A stretch of 64,000 bases of DNA, from the NCBI GenBank assembly GCA_964615305.1, contig CAZTNA010000002.1, positions 124,001-188,000 on the forward strand. Reading direction: 5' to 3'. The position numbers and the translations under genes are program-made. Below are positions 35,758 through 44,841 of this stretch, one piece after another. The notes under the pieces were generated by a model, which was given only the letters and a program-made list of their open reading frames with translations, ran no database searches and was not told the DNA's origin. Source of the stretch: Bog-950 sp964615305 (GTDB taxonomy: Bacteria; Bacteroidota; Bacteroidia; Chitinophagales; LD1). Within the stretch, counting starts at the first letter, position 1, and each line of letters starts with the position of its first letter.

Positions 35758-35794
35758 ATTGCTATTGTTTATTGCTATTGTTTATTGATTATTG
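35758..35794. repeat. 13-bp tandem repeat upstream of def
   Basis: ATTGCTATTGTTT occurs twice in tandem (35758-35770, 35771-35783), followed by a partial copy ATTGATTATTG (35784-35794). It lies in the divergent region between the MCE gene and def, ending 19 bases before the def ATG. Confidence 0.8.
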
Positions 35795-35813
35795 TGGCGA
35801 AATTTCAGAAAGT

Positions 35814-36371
35814 ATGATTTTACCTATTGTAGCTTATGGCGACCCAGTATTGCGAAAAGTGGCTGTTGATATTACTAAAGACTATGCTGACTTAGAAAAA
35901 TTGATTGATGACATGTTTGAAACCATGGAGAAAAGCAAAGGAGTAGGGTTGGCAGCACCACAAATAAACAAGAGCATTCGTTTGTTTGTCATAGATAGCC
36001 AGCGGATGTATGATGAAGACGAGCAAAGTCAAGGAGTGCGTGAAGTTTTTATTAATGCGCGAATTCTTGAAGAAGAGGGGAAAGAATGGCCATTCGAAGA
36101 GGGATGTTTAAGTATTCCCACCATCCGCGATGATGTTTTTCGGCATGCAAATATCGTGATTGAGTATTTAGATCGGAATTTTAAGAAACACAAAAAGCAG
36201 TTCGATGGGCTAACGGCAAGGGTAATTCAACATGAATACGACCACATTGAGGGAAAACTTTTTATTGACCACTTAAAACCACTGAAGAGAGCATTGTTGA
36301 AAAACAAGCTCGAAAAAATATCGAAAGGGTTGGTTGATGTTGATTACAAAATGCGATTTCCCAAAAAATAA
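35814..36371 (+). CDS. def: Peptide deformylase
   Basis: Metal enzyme that removes the N-formyl group from new proteins, 185 residues from ATG 35814. All three motifs are intact: GVGLAAPQ near 44, EGCLS near 99 and QHEYDHIEG near 142. A longer in-frame extension from 35655 has no PDF similarity and covers the tandem repeat and the divergent regulatory region, so it is rejected. The gene is followed by recQ on the same strand. Confidence 0.95.
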   Translation: MILPIVAYGDPVLRKVAVDITKDYADLEKLIDDMFETMEKSKGVGLAAPQINKSIRLFVIDSQRMYDEDEQSQGVREVFINARILEEEGKEWPFEEGCLSIPTIRDDVFRHANIVIEYLDRNFKKHKKQFDGLTARVIQHEYDHIEGKLFIDHLKPLKRALLKNKLEKISKGLVDVDYKMRFPKK

Positions 36372-36441
36372 CGGAGCATCATTTCTTGAATTTTTTCATT
36401 TGCATTGTCGCATACAAATACGTAATTGCAGTTTCGCTTTT

Positions 36442-38343
36442 ATGTTACCCATTCACCAAATACTAAAACAATACTGGGGGTTTGAAAAATTTCGTCCCTT
36501 GCAGGAAGAAATTATACAAAGTGTATTGAATGGCAATGATACATTGGCATTACTGCCTACCGGAGGTGGAAAGTCTATTTGTTTTCAAGTACCTGCCTTA
36601 GCATTAGATGGATTGTGTTTAGTTGTATCTCCTCTCATTGCATTAATGAAAGATCAGGTTTATAATCTGAACAACAAAGGAATAAGAGCTACAGCTATTT
36701 ACTCAGGATTACCTGCAAAAGTGATAGATACGCTACTTGATAATTGTGTGTTTGGCAAAGTGAAATTCCTTTACATTTCTCCAGAGCGACTTTGCAGTGA
36801 TGAGTTTCGGGTTCGTTTGAATAAAATGAAAATTTGCCTGTTAGCTATTGATGAAGCGCATTGCATATCTCAGTGGGGTTACGATTTTAGGCCTTCGTAT
36901 CTACGAATTGCTGAAGTGCGGGAACAGGTTAACAACGTGCCGGTTATTGCATTAACAGCTACTGCAACACCTAAAGTTGTTGAAGACATACAAGAGAAAC
37001 TATCGTTTAAAGTCAAGAACGTTTTAAAGAAGAGTTTTGTGCGATCAAACTTGTCGTACGTTGTTCGGATGAGCAACCACAAAGAGCAAGATGCCCTTGA
37101 TATTTTGTGTAAAGTAAAAGGAACAGCGGTTATATATACACGCAATCGAAAAGGAACAAAATTGATTTCTGACTATTTACTGCAAAATAAGGTTTCGGCA
37201 AATTTTTACCATGCGGGCTTAACAGCAAAAGAACGATCGGACAGGCAAGACAGTTGGATAAAAAGCAAAACCCGGGTTATTTGTTGTACCAATGCCTTCG
37301 GTATGGGCATAGATAAACCTGATGTTCGAGTGGTGATTCATGCTGATTTGGCGGAAAGTATTGAAGCATATTTTCAAGAAGCGGGTAGGGCAGGGCGCGA
37401 TGAAAAAAAAGCATATGCTATTCTGTTTTACAACAAGGAGGATATTCGCGACCTCGACTTTAGGATAGATAACGGGTTTCCTACTATAGAATTTATACGA
37501 GATATCTACGATTCGCTTGGTGTATTTCTGCAAATTCCATACAACGAAGGGCTTGATAATAATTATGAATTTGCATTAGAAACATTTTCTGACCGGTTTA
37601 AAGTAAGCGTATATAAGACCATGTCGGCAATTAAAATTTTAGAACAGCAGGAAATAGTTGCCGTGCGCGAAAGTTTATATGCGCTTTCTTCCATAAAATG
37701 CGTATGCGGCAAAGAGTCTTTAGTACGGTTTCAGGAAACGCATAGAACACTTGAGCCTATGGTTAAATTTATTTTACGTACAACAGAAGGTGTGTTTGAA
37801 GACTATTGTCTAATTGACGAGTACGCAATAGCTCCACGTTTAAAAATTTCTGTTGATCAAGTTAGAGAACAGTTAGTGGCTCTAAACAAGTATAACGTGT
37901 TCAGTTATCGTCCACGATCCGATAAACCTCAGGTTACTTTTCTTAAAAGTAGGGTTAAGAAGGAAGATCTCCGCCTGGACCTTCAATTTATTGCAGATAG
38001 AAAGTCTGATTTTGAGAACAGATTGAAGGCAGTCCGCAGTTATCTTCTCAATCATAATGTTTGCCGTACGCGGTTATTGGTAAAATATTTTGGAGAAGAT
38101 ACAGCTGACGATTGTGGCATTTGTGATGTATGCGTGGCTCGTAAAAAGAGTGGTATTAGTGCTGAAGAATTTTGTACCATTGTTTCTGCTTTAGAGCAAG
38201 ATGCCAATAGCAATGGATTGGTTTTGTCTGAATTTAAAAAACGAACCACACATCCCTCTTCTAAGGTGGATGCCGTTGTTGATTTTCTTATTGATAAAAG
38301 TGTATTACAACGTTTACCAGGCGACCTGTTGAAATGGATTTAA
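36442..38343 (+). CDS. recQ: RecQ-family ATP-dependent DNA helicase
   Basis: 3'-5' DNA helicase, 633 residues from ATG 36442. The Q-motif region WGFEKFRPLQEE (12-23), Walker A TGGGKS (40-45), DEAH (137-140), TATATP and QEAGRAGRD are present. Zinc-ligand cysteines appear in KCVCGK and near CGICDVC. The C-terminus is short and has no recognisable HRDC domain, like several Bacteroidota RecQ paralogues. The frame is open upstream to 36334 but that part overlaps def. It overlaps the next glycosyltransferase start by ten bases. Confidence 0.92.
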   Translation: MLPIHQILKQYWGFEKFRPLQEEIIQSVLNGNDTLALLPTGGGKSICFQVPALALDGLCLVVSPLIALMKDQVYNLNNKGIRATAIYSGLPAKVIDTLLDNCVFGKVKFLYISPERLCSDEFRVRLNKMKICLLAIDEAHCISQWGYDFRPSYLRIAEVREQVNNVPVIALTATATPKVVEDIQEKLSFKVKNVLKKSFVRSNLSYVVRMSNHKEQDALDILCKVKGTAVIYTRNRKGTKLISDYLLQNKVSANFYHAGLTAKERSDRQDSWIKSKTRVICCTNAFGMGIDKPDVRVVIHADLAESIEAYFQEAGRAGRDEKKAYAILFYNKEDIRDLDFRIDNGFPTIEFIRDIYDSLGVFLQIPYNEGLDNNYEFALETFSDRFKVSVYKTMSAIKILEQQEIVAVRESLYALSSIKCVCGKESLVRFQETHRTLEPMVKFILRTTEGVFEDYCLIDEYAIAPRLKISVDQVREQLVALNKYNVFSYRPRSDKPQVTFLKSRVKKEDLRLDLQFIADRKSDFENRLKAVRSYLLNHNVCRTRLLVKYFGEDTADDCGICDVCVARKKSGISAEEFCTIVSALEQDANSNGLVLSEFKKRTTHPSSKVDAVVDFLIDKSVLQRLPGDLLKWI

Positions 38344-39437
38344 GAAACAAGGCAGTAGTTTTTGCAGTAACAAACGATCTTTCATACGACCAACGTATGC
38401 AGAAAGTTTGTCGTTCACTTTCAACGGCAGGTTATCGTGTTGAATTGATAGGCAGAAACAAGAGTAACTCAATTCCTTTGGCGAACGAACCTTATAAGCA
38501 AACACGCTTACAAATGGTTTTTCGCAGCGGAAAACTGTTCTATTTGGAATATAACATCCGTTTGTTTTTTTATCTGCTTACTCGCACTGCCAATGTTTTT
38601 TGTGCCATTGATTTAGACACAATTGTAGCTGTTTCTTTCGCAGCATGGTTAAAACAAGTACTTGTAGCGTATGATGCACATGAGTATTTTACCGAGGTTC
38701 CGGAAGTTGTTGATCGCCCTGTTGTAAAAAAAATATGGAAGAAAGTAGAGCAAACTTTTGTTCCTCGAGTACAACTAGCATACACGGTGTCTCCGGCTAT
38801 TGCTAAGCTTTTTACTGAACAGTATAAAGTGCCTTTTCATGTAGTTATGAATGTGCCACTGCTTACAAATAATATAAGTTACGAGAAGCTTCAGGTTTCA
38901 ACAATTTTATATCAAGGGGCTCTTAATAAAGGCAGAGGGATAGAACAGCTGATAACAGCAATGAAAAGCATTAACGCAAATCTATTACTGGCCGGTGAAG
39001 GTGATCTATCAAGTGAACTTCGAAAGCTTGTAGACGAAAATAATCTCAATCATAAAATTCATTTTTTAGGAAATGTTAATCCTAAAGATCTAAAAGCAAT
39101 AACTGCATCGGCCACCATTGGAGTTAATCTTTTACAGAATACAGGTCTTAGCTATTACTACTCGCTTTCAAACAAATTCTTCGATTATATACATGCCTTA
39201 ATTCCTCAGGTATGTATAGATTTTCCAGAGTACAATTATATAAACAACAAGTATGAAGTAGCTGTGCTTTGCGAAAGCTGCGATCCTTTGAAAATATCTC
39301 ACGCTATCGAACGTCTATTATGCGACTATAAATTGTATTTGCAGCTAAAAAACAATTGTGAAGTTTGTCGTCTGGAATTAAACTGGGAACAAGAAGAAAA
39401 AAAAGTAATTGAGCTTTATAATGAATTACTCCGATAA
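38334..39437 (+). CDS. Glycosyltransferase, GT4-like
   Basis: A 367-residue GT-B fold enzyme. The N-terminal domain includes TNDLSYDQRMQKVCRSLSTAGYRVELIGR and YDAHEYFTEVPEV. The C-terminal donor-binding half has ILYQGALNKGRGIEQLITAM, LLAGEGDL and the GLSYYYSLSNKFFDYIHALIPQV segment, which holds the position of the usual E-x7-E donor motif. This branch transfers sugars to surface polysaccharides. It starts inside the recQ 3' end and overlaps the next glycosyltransferase by 17 bases, so these are translationally coupled. Confidence 0.87.
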   Translation: MDLRNKAVVFAVTNDLSYDQRMQKVCRSLSTAGYRVELIGRNKSNSIPLANEPYKQTRLQMVFRSGKLFYLEYNIRLFFYLLTRTANVFCAIDLDTIVAVSFAAWLKQVLVAYDAHEYFTEVPEVVDRPVVKKIWKKVEQTFVPRVQLAYTVSPAIAKLFTEQYKVPFHVVMNVPLLTNNISYEKLQVSTILYQGALNKGRGIEQLITAMKSINANLLLAGEGDLSSELRKLVDENNLNHKIHFLGNVNPKDLKAITASATIGVNLLQNTGLSYYYSLSNKFFDYIHALIPQVCIDFPEYNYINNKYEVAVLCESCDPLKISHAIERLLCDYKLYLQLKNNCEVCRLELNWEQEEKKVIELYNELLR

Positions 39438-40548
39438 ACATTTGCACGTTGTGTCTTTTAATGTGCCTTACCCTCCTGACTATGGTGGAGTCATTGATGT
39501 ATTTTATAAAATTAAAACGCTAAGTAGTTTTGGAGTAAAGGTACATCTGCATTGTTTTAACTATGGTAGAGACGAGAGTAAAGAACTTGAAGTGTTATGC
39601 GAAACAGTAAACTACTATCCGCGCAAAAAATTTTATCAAGCAATTTATAGTGATGTGCCATACATAGTAGGTTCACGTCAGAGCGATGAACTACTTAGCA
39701 ACCTTACTGCCGATGAGTTTCCGGTGTTGTTTGAGGGCTTGCACACCTGTCTTTATTTAAATCATCCTGCGCTTCAAGCTAAGATTAAGGCAGTGCGAAT
39801 GCACAATGTAGAGTGGGATTATTACAGAAGTCTTAAGGAGGCAGAAAGCAATTACTTGATTAAATATTATTTTCATTACGAGTCAAAAAAACTGAAAAAG
39901 TTTGAGGATGAGTTACGCTATGCCAATAAAGTATTTGCTATCAGCCGAAGCGACTTTGAATATCTTCGCCAAAGTTATGAGCATATTAGCTATGTCCCTG
40001 CATTTCATAACAATGAAGATGTAACAAGCAATACAGGGAAAGGTGATTATATTTTGTATCAGGGCAACTTAAGTGTTGCAGAAAACAACCAAGCGGCAAT
40101 GTTTATTGCTAAAAAAATTGCTGAAGGAATGCCTTACAAATTTGTCATTGCGGGAAAGAACCCGACTTCAGCGCTTAAAAAAGAGATAAAGAATGTAAGA
40201 AACATTGAACTGCTCGAAAACCCTCCCTTTGAGAAAATGGCTGAGCTTATGCAAAATGCTCAAATCAATTTGTTGTTTACTTTTCAAAACACCGGCATAA
40301 AACTAAAACTGCTTAACTCCTTATACCGAGGGCGTTTTGTTTTGGTTAACGGTAAAATGGTAAACAATACAGGATTAGAATCACTTTGTGTTATTGAAGA
40401 TAATCCAACCGCAACAAAACGACTCATAGTTGACTTAATGCAGCAAAGTTTCAATGTGGCCGAAATAGAAAAACGAAGAAGAATATTAGGCGCAGGTTTT
40501 AGTAACCATGCAAATGCACTAAAAATTGTAAAAGAGATATTTGGGTAA
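39421..40548 (+). CDS. Putative glycosyltransferase
   Basis: About 375 residues from ATG 39421 (the longer frame begins with TTG four codons earlier). The N-terminus HVVSFNVPYPPDYGGVIDVFYKIKTLSSFGVKVHLHCF is the first strand-helix of a GT-B glycosyltransferase with the conserved PPDYGG turn. The second domain has YILYQGNLSVAENNQAAMFIA and FVIAGKNP. The usual donor-site Glu pair is less clear than in the previous gene (GIKLKLLNSLYRGRFVLVNG). Together with the upstream GT4-like gene it probably builds a surface glycan. Confidence 0.8.
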   Translation: MNYSDKHLHVVSFNVPYPPDYGGVIDVFYKIKTLSSFGVKVHLHCFNYGRDESKELEVLCETVNYYPRKKFYQAIYSDVPYIVGSRQSDELLSNLTADEFPVLFEGLHTCLYLNHPALQAKIKAVRMHNVEWDYYRSLKEAESNYLIKYYFHYESKKLKKFEDELRYANKVFAISRSDFEYLRQSYEHISYVPAFHNNEDVTSNTGKGDYILYQGNLSVAENNQAAMFIAKKIAEGMPYKFVIAGKNPTSALKKEIKNVRNIELLENPPFEKMAELMQNAQINLLFTFQNTGIKLKLLNSLYRGRFVLVNGKMVNNTGLESLCVIEDNPTATKRLIVDLMQQSFNVAEIEKRRRILGAGFSNHANALKIVKEIFG

Positions 40549-40566
40549 ACTCAAGAGACTAATGCC

Positions 40567-41910
40567 TTACTTTATTTCAAGTTTGGTTTTTGCATAAAAG
40601 TTAGCAACGCATTTGTCAGTCCAATAATCTTTTTTTCCTCTAGTATCCGTTACATGAAATATGGACGGCACCTGTTTAAAAGGCAGAATAACATCATTTG
40701 AGTTTTGTAAGATTCTTCGCTGGCGGTCAAGAAACTCTTGTTTATAGGTGTAAAATGTTCCTGCTCTAAGATCTGTAACTATTTTTTGTGTGTTGCCTGT
40801 AACGAACATTGTGCAAGCCGAAACAAACAAAAGGAGAGGAGTCCTATCATAAACTGCTTTGAGATAAACCTTTTTATGAAGTTCAAATTTCAAAGAAACA
40901 GCAACTAAGAAAGCAGAGTATAGAAAAAGGAAAAATGGCATTACAAAGTTGATAGTGCGATGTTGCCCTAGTAGTCCTGTTGCGTAGTAAGGAACAAACG
41001 ATCCGCAAAAAACCACACCGATACTAAACGCCAACAAGAAACGGTAGTTACGAATTTGTGTTTTTATAAAACCCAATTTATTAGCCATTCCAATTACTAC
41101 AATGGACATTAATATGAAGGGAACATTGAATGCCCATGTACCTACAAACCGTATGGTTTGCAAAATTGAATATTTTAAAGAGTACAAGAGTCTGTACTTG
41201 TCGGGAAAATTTTCTGCTCTTATGCTGTTTCCTGGTGAAAGCATAACAATGGCAAATGACATAAGAGCAACAACGAACACAAACAGGTGAAACTTCCAAC
41301 TGCTATTGCCTTGTTTGATAGCATTTACAAGAAACAATAAATGGACAATCACTAAGATTATAGCTACTACCTCATTGAACCCTACTGCTATTACCAAAAA
41401 ATACAAGGTTGTGAATACCCAAAACACAGATCTAGTGTTGCTATGTTTTACAACCTTGGCAAATGCCGTGAAATGCAGGAACGTAGCAATATGAGCCCAA
41501 TGGTAGTTGACAGTACCCACAAACCAATAAAGCTGCTCACCTGCATCGGGCATATAGGTATAGTAAAATGCTGTTAGGATTAAAGCGACAGTAAAACTTG
41601 CGCTCTTTGACTCCACGATTTGAGTTATGAAAAAGAAGAAACTTATTGGAAAAACAATTATGCCCGCAACAAGAGTTATGGAATAAAGCAATAAACTAGA
41701 GGTTAGTATAGGATGAAACTGAACTAAAACGTCTGAAGTATATCTTCCATTCCAGTATAGATATTGATTCAAAAATTTTTGTAAAAATGGAATGGCTTCT
41801 GATGCGGTCCACCCAAAGCAAAAATCGTCTGCAAACGGCATTGCATATCTACATGCCCATGAGTACATCAACAACAATAATAAACAAAGGACAACTGTTG
41901 CCTTATACAT
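40567..41910 (-). CDS. Multispanning membrane protein, DUF6056-like (GT-C type)
   Basis: A 447-residue protein with about ten to eleven hydrophobic segments. The first loop holds YAMPFADDFCFGW, an acidic DD pair in the position of the GT-C catalytic loop, and the following NQYLYWNGRYTSD and YMPDAGEQLYWFVGTVNYHWAH segments are typical of DUF6056. By analogy with GT-C enzymes it may use polyprenyl-linked sugars, but this is inference. It converges with the glycosyltransferase pair and could act on the same glycan. Confidence 0.7.
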   Translation of the reverse strand: MYKATVVLCLLLLLMYSWACRYAMPFADDFCFGWTASEAIPFLQKFLNQYLYWNGRYTSDVLVQFHPILTSSLLLYSITLVAGIIVFPISFFFFITQIVESKSASFTVALILTAFYYTYMPDAGEQLYWFVGTVNYHWAHIATFLHFTAFAKVVKHSNTRSVFWVFTTLYFLVIAVGFNEVVAIILVIVHLLFLVNAIKQGNSSWKFHLFVFVVALMSFAIVMLSPGNSIRAENFPDKYRLLYSLKYSILQTIRFVGTWAFNVPFILMSIVVIGMANKLGFIKTQIRNYRFLLAFSIGVVFCGSFVPYYATGLLGQHRTINFVMPFFLFLYSAFLVAVSLKFELHKKVYLKAVYDRTPLLLFVSACTMFVTGNTQKIVTDLRAGTFYTYKQEFLDRQRRILQNSNDVILPFKQVPSIFHVTDTRGKKDYWTDKCVANFYAKTKLEIK

Positions 41911-41981
41911 GGTTAGAGGTCGTAAAAATGGGCGAAGGTGTTAACCCATGTAGTTCGACATTATTATCTATAAACTGGTTC

Positions 41982-43727
41982 TTAGAGCCCTAAGTCATAA
42001 ACCATTTTAGCCTGAACGCCTTTGGTTTTCTTTAAATATTGCAAGGTCTTATACACTTCGTATTCACCGCCTAATTCCTCTTTTACCCAATTGGTTTTTA
42101 CATTGCCAAAGCTTTCCGAAAGCTTTTCAGCAAATGACTTTTCTTCGGGGTAGGCTTTAGTGTAGTAGTCTTTAAGATTGGTGGTTTTTGCCGCATAGGC
42201 AATAGCTTCATCTAATCCTCCCAATTCATCTACTAGACCAATTTCAACACCTTGCTTACCTGTCCATACTCTACCTTGTGCAATAGTTTCAATATAAGCA
42301 GTATCTTTCCCTCTTCCGTCAGCTACACGTTTTTTAAACTCAATATAAGTTCGTTCTACATTGCGTTGGGCAAATGCGCTTTCTTCTGCGTCTAAAGGTT
42401 TAGTTATACCTCCTAATACTCCGTGTTTGGTGACCTCAACTTCGTCAAGCGTAATACCAAACTTATCGTTCAGCATTTTTTTTGCGTTGGGGAGCAAACC
42501 AAAAACACCAATTGATCCGGTAATAGAGTTTGGTTGTGCAAAAATACGGGTACCCATACAGGCCATATAATAACCTCCTGAGGCTGCCACATCGCCAAAT
42601 GATACTACAAGCGGTTTTGCTTTTTTGGCCAAAACTAACTCTCGCCACATTACATCGCTTGCCAAAGCACTGCCTCCTGGTGAGTTGATGCGTAAGACAA
42701 TAGCCTTCACCTTATCATCTTTACGTAACTTGCTTATGATCTTTGCATATTTTTCTCCGCCTATGCTACCGTCTTCGCCTTCGCCATCTACAATATCTCC
42801 TTGAGCAAATACTACGGCAATCTTGCTGCCGTCAGTTTTTCTTTCTAAAGTAGTAGCGTATTTAGCTATGTCAATAGTTTCCAGTTCTTCTGTTTTATCT
42901 GTTCCAGCTTTTTCTTTCATCAGGTCAACTACCTGGTCGTAATAAAGCACATCATCAACAAGTTTTAACGCTTTTGTTTGCTCAGGGCTTTCTGCTTCCA
43001 GATTATTTACAATACGGTTTAGCACAGTAGTATCTATCTTTCTATCAGACGATATGCTTAACAGAAATTGACTGTAAACATCACCATAAATATTCATCAA
43101 CTGTTTTCTGTTGGGCTCGCTCATATCCGTTCTAACAAATGGCTCTATGGCACTTTTGTAAGCTCCACAGTGAAAATCCTGTACTTCAATTCCTAATTTG
43201 TCAAACAGGCCTTTGTAATACATTATTTCTCGGCCAAATCCTTTTAGTTCAATGCCACCATTTGGGTTTAAATAAATTTTATCAGCAGCGGTTGCCAGGT
43301 AATAGCCTTTTTGCGATACTACTTCACCATAGGAATACACAAATTTTCCGCTTTTACGAAAATCTATTAGAGATTGCCGAATGGCTTCAATAGTGGCTAA
43401 TCCGTTTTCGTTTATTCCAAGTTTTAGATAAATGCCTTTTATGTTATCATCTTTCTTTGCCTTAGCAATTGACTCGCGCAATTGAGTTAGTCCAATAGCT
43501 TTCTCGGGCTTTAGATTGGTTAAACTCATTCCGGCAAAGGGGTTGTCATTAGTTAACTCAGGAATACCATAGTTTAAGTCAAGCTGTAAAATTGAATTGG
43601 GCTTTACCTCAGCTTTTTTTTCACTCCCGGCTGATGCAGCTATACCAGCCGCAACCAAAAGGCCAATAACAACAAAGAGGAATAAACCAACTAGAGTGGC
43701 AAATACGTATTTCAGAAATTGTAACAT
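41982..43727 (-). CDS. sppA: Signal peptide peptidase SppA, 67-kDa type
   Basis: Membrane-bound serine protease clearing cleaved signal peptides, 581 residues with an N-terminal membrane anchor (about 8-33) and two tandem ClpP-like domains. The catalytic dyad of the long form is complete: K191 (GAYKSAIEPF) and S383 (DVAASGGYYMA). The oxyanion turn NSPGGSALAS precedes the serine. The length matches E. coli SppA rather than the short archaeal form. Single gene, divergent from folK. Confidence 0.93.
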   Translation of the reverse strand: MLQFLKYVFATLVGLFLFVVIGLLVAAGIAASAGSEKKAEVKPNSILQLDLNYGIPELTNDNPFAGMSLTNLKPEKAIGLTQLRESIAKAKKDDNIKGIYLKLGINENGLATIEAIRQSLIDFRKSGKFVYSYGEVVSQKGYYLATAADKIYLNPNGGIELKGFGREIMYYKGLFDKLGIEVQDFHCGAYKSAIEPFVRTDMSEPNRKQLMNIYGDVYSQFLLSISSDRKIDTTVLNRIVNNLEAESPEQTKALKLVDDVLYYDQVVDLMKEKAGTDKTEELETIDIAKYATTLERKTDGSKIAVVFAQGDIVDGEGEDGSIGGEKYAKIISKLRKDDKVKAIVLRINSPGGSALASDVMWRELVLAKKAKPLVVSFGDVAASGGYYMACMGTRIFAQPNSITGSIGVFGLLPNAKKMLNDKFGITLDEVEVTKHGVLGGITKPLDAEESAFAQRNVERTYIEFKKRVADGRGKDTAYIETIAQGRVWTGKQGVEIGLVDELGGLDEAIAYAAKTTNLKDYYTKAYPEEKSFAEKLSESFGNVKTNWVKEELGGEYEVYKTLQYLKKTKGVQAKMVYDLGL

Positions 43728-43853
43728 GTTAAAAGTTTAGTGTGATGACGAATAGAAAGACCATGTATTTTAGCGGGAGCAAGTATAGTATTTTACTAAA
43801 GCAGTGCATGGCTGCAACCAAGTTATGCAGATATGCACTATGATTGCACTTGA

Positions 43854-44357
43854 ATGAAGTTTTATACCAAAGTTTATTTGCTTTTAGGAAGTAATGAGGG
43901 GTTCCGTTTAGAAAACCTCGAAAGAGCGTTGCGTTTGTTGGAATCTAAACTTGGCGAGTCACTTTTCGTTTCATCTATTTTTGAAACCGAAGCATGGGGG
44001 ATAAAAGAACAAAGTGCTTTTCTGAATCAAGCGGTTTGTTTTAATGTGGCTATTTCGGCTAAAGATTTATTGAAGCAGACTCAAGCTATTGAGCAAAAAA
44101 TGGGGCGTACTGATTCTGTCAGGTGGGGCCCGCGTATCATTGATATAGATATTCTTCTTTATGGCAATGAAATAATCCATTTTACTAATCTGGAAGTGCC
44201 TCATCCGTTTTTACATCAACGCAGATTTACCCTGGTTCCGTTGCATGAAATTGCTGCAGATGTAATTCACCCTGCTTTAAATCAAAGTATCAGAGAATTG
44301 CTGCTCCATTGCACTGACAATTCATCTGTTAAGCTATTTTCGGACTATGAAAACTAA
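43854..44357 (+). CDS. folK: 2-amino-4-hydroxy-6-hydroxymethyldihydropteridine pyrophosphokinase
   Basis: HPPK of folate synthesis, transfers pyrophosphate from ATP to the pterin. 167 residues. The N-terminal VYLLLGSNEG, substrate loop EAWG near 47 and the metal-binding pair D97/D99 in RWGPRIIDIDILLYG are all present, with HPFLHQRRFTLVPLHEIA after. It overlaps the next small gene by 11 bases. No other folate gene is nearby. Confidence 0.95.
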   Translation: MKFYTKVYLLLGSNEGFRLENLERALRLLESKLGESLFVSSIFETEAWGIKEQSAFLNQAVCFNVAISAKDLLKQTQAIEQKMGRTDSVRWGPRIIDIDILLYGNEIIHFTNLEVPHPFLHQRRFTLVPLHEIAADVIHPALNQSIRELLLHCTDNSSVKLFSDYEN

Positions 44358-44781
44358 TCTGGTTTTAGTTCCCGTGAGCATTGAAGCACTCGATAAGTCT
44401 GGGTTCCATGTATTTGTTAACCTAAAAGTAAATGGAAAAAGATGCCGGTTTTTGATTGATACAGGGGCTTCGCATTCTGTAATTAGTAAGCAATACTTTG
44501 AAAAGATTGTTGGAGCCAAAAAACTGAAGACTGTAAAACAATCAACCACAGGTTTGCATAGTTCCACAGTAGAATCGTATTTTGGAAATGTTGCTGAATT
44601 GACAGTAGGCAAACTCAGCATAAGAAAGATAACTCTTGCAGCAATTGACCTTACCCACGTAAACAACACATACGCTCAACTTAAAAAGAAAAAGATTTCA
44701 GGAATTATCGGGTCCGATATCTTATTGAAGTATAAAGCAATATTGAATTACGGCACCTCTTGCATGGCTATGCAGAAATAA
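44347..44781 (+). CDS. Retropepsin-like aspartic protease-fold protein
   Basis: A 144-residue protein with one pepsin/retropepsin half. The active-site triplet D38-T-G-A-S is in RFLIDTGASHSVIS, and the second hydrophobic-glycine element is GIIGSDILLKY, the expected end of such a fold. It lacks a signal peptide or TM helix, so it may work as a cytoplasmic homodimer. Overlap with folK by 11 bases implies cotranslation. Substrate unknown; activity is inferred from the intact DTG triad. Confidence 0.8.
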   Translation: MKTNLVLVPVSIEALDKSGFHVFVNLKVNGKRCRFLIDTGASHSVISKQYFEKIVGAKKLKTVKQSTTGLHSSTVESYFGNVAELTVGKLSIRKITLAAIDLTHVNNTYAQLKKKKISGIIGSDILLKYKAILNYGTSCMAMQK

Positions 44782-44841
44782 CCTTTGGATATTGTTATCT
44801 AAAAAGATATATCACACTACTATGTAGTGCCATTAAACAGG

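Noticed and set aside
44815..44829. Small hairpin CACTAC-TAT-GTAGTG between convergent genes as a terminator
   Set aside because: Only six pairs with a three-base loop and no adjoining U-tract on the plus strand; too weak to call.
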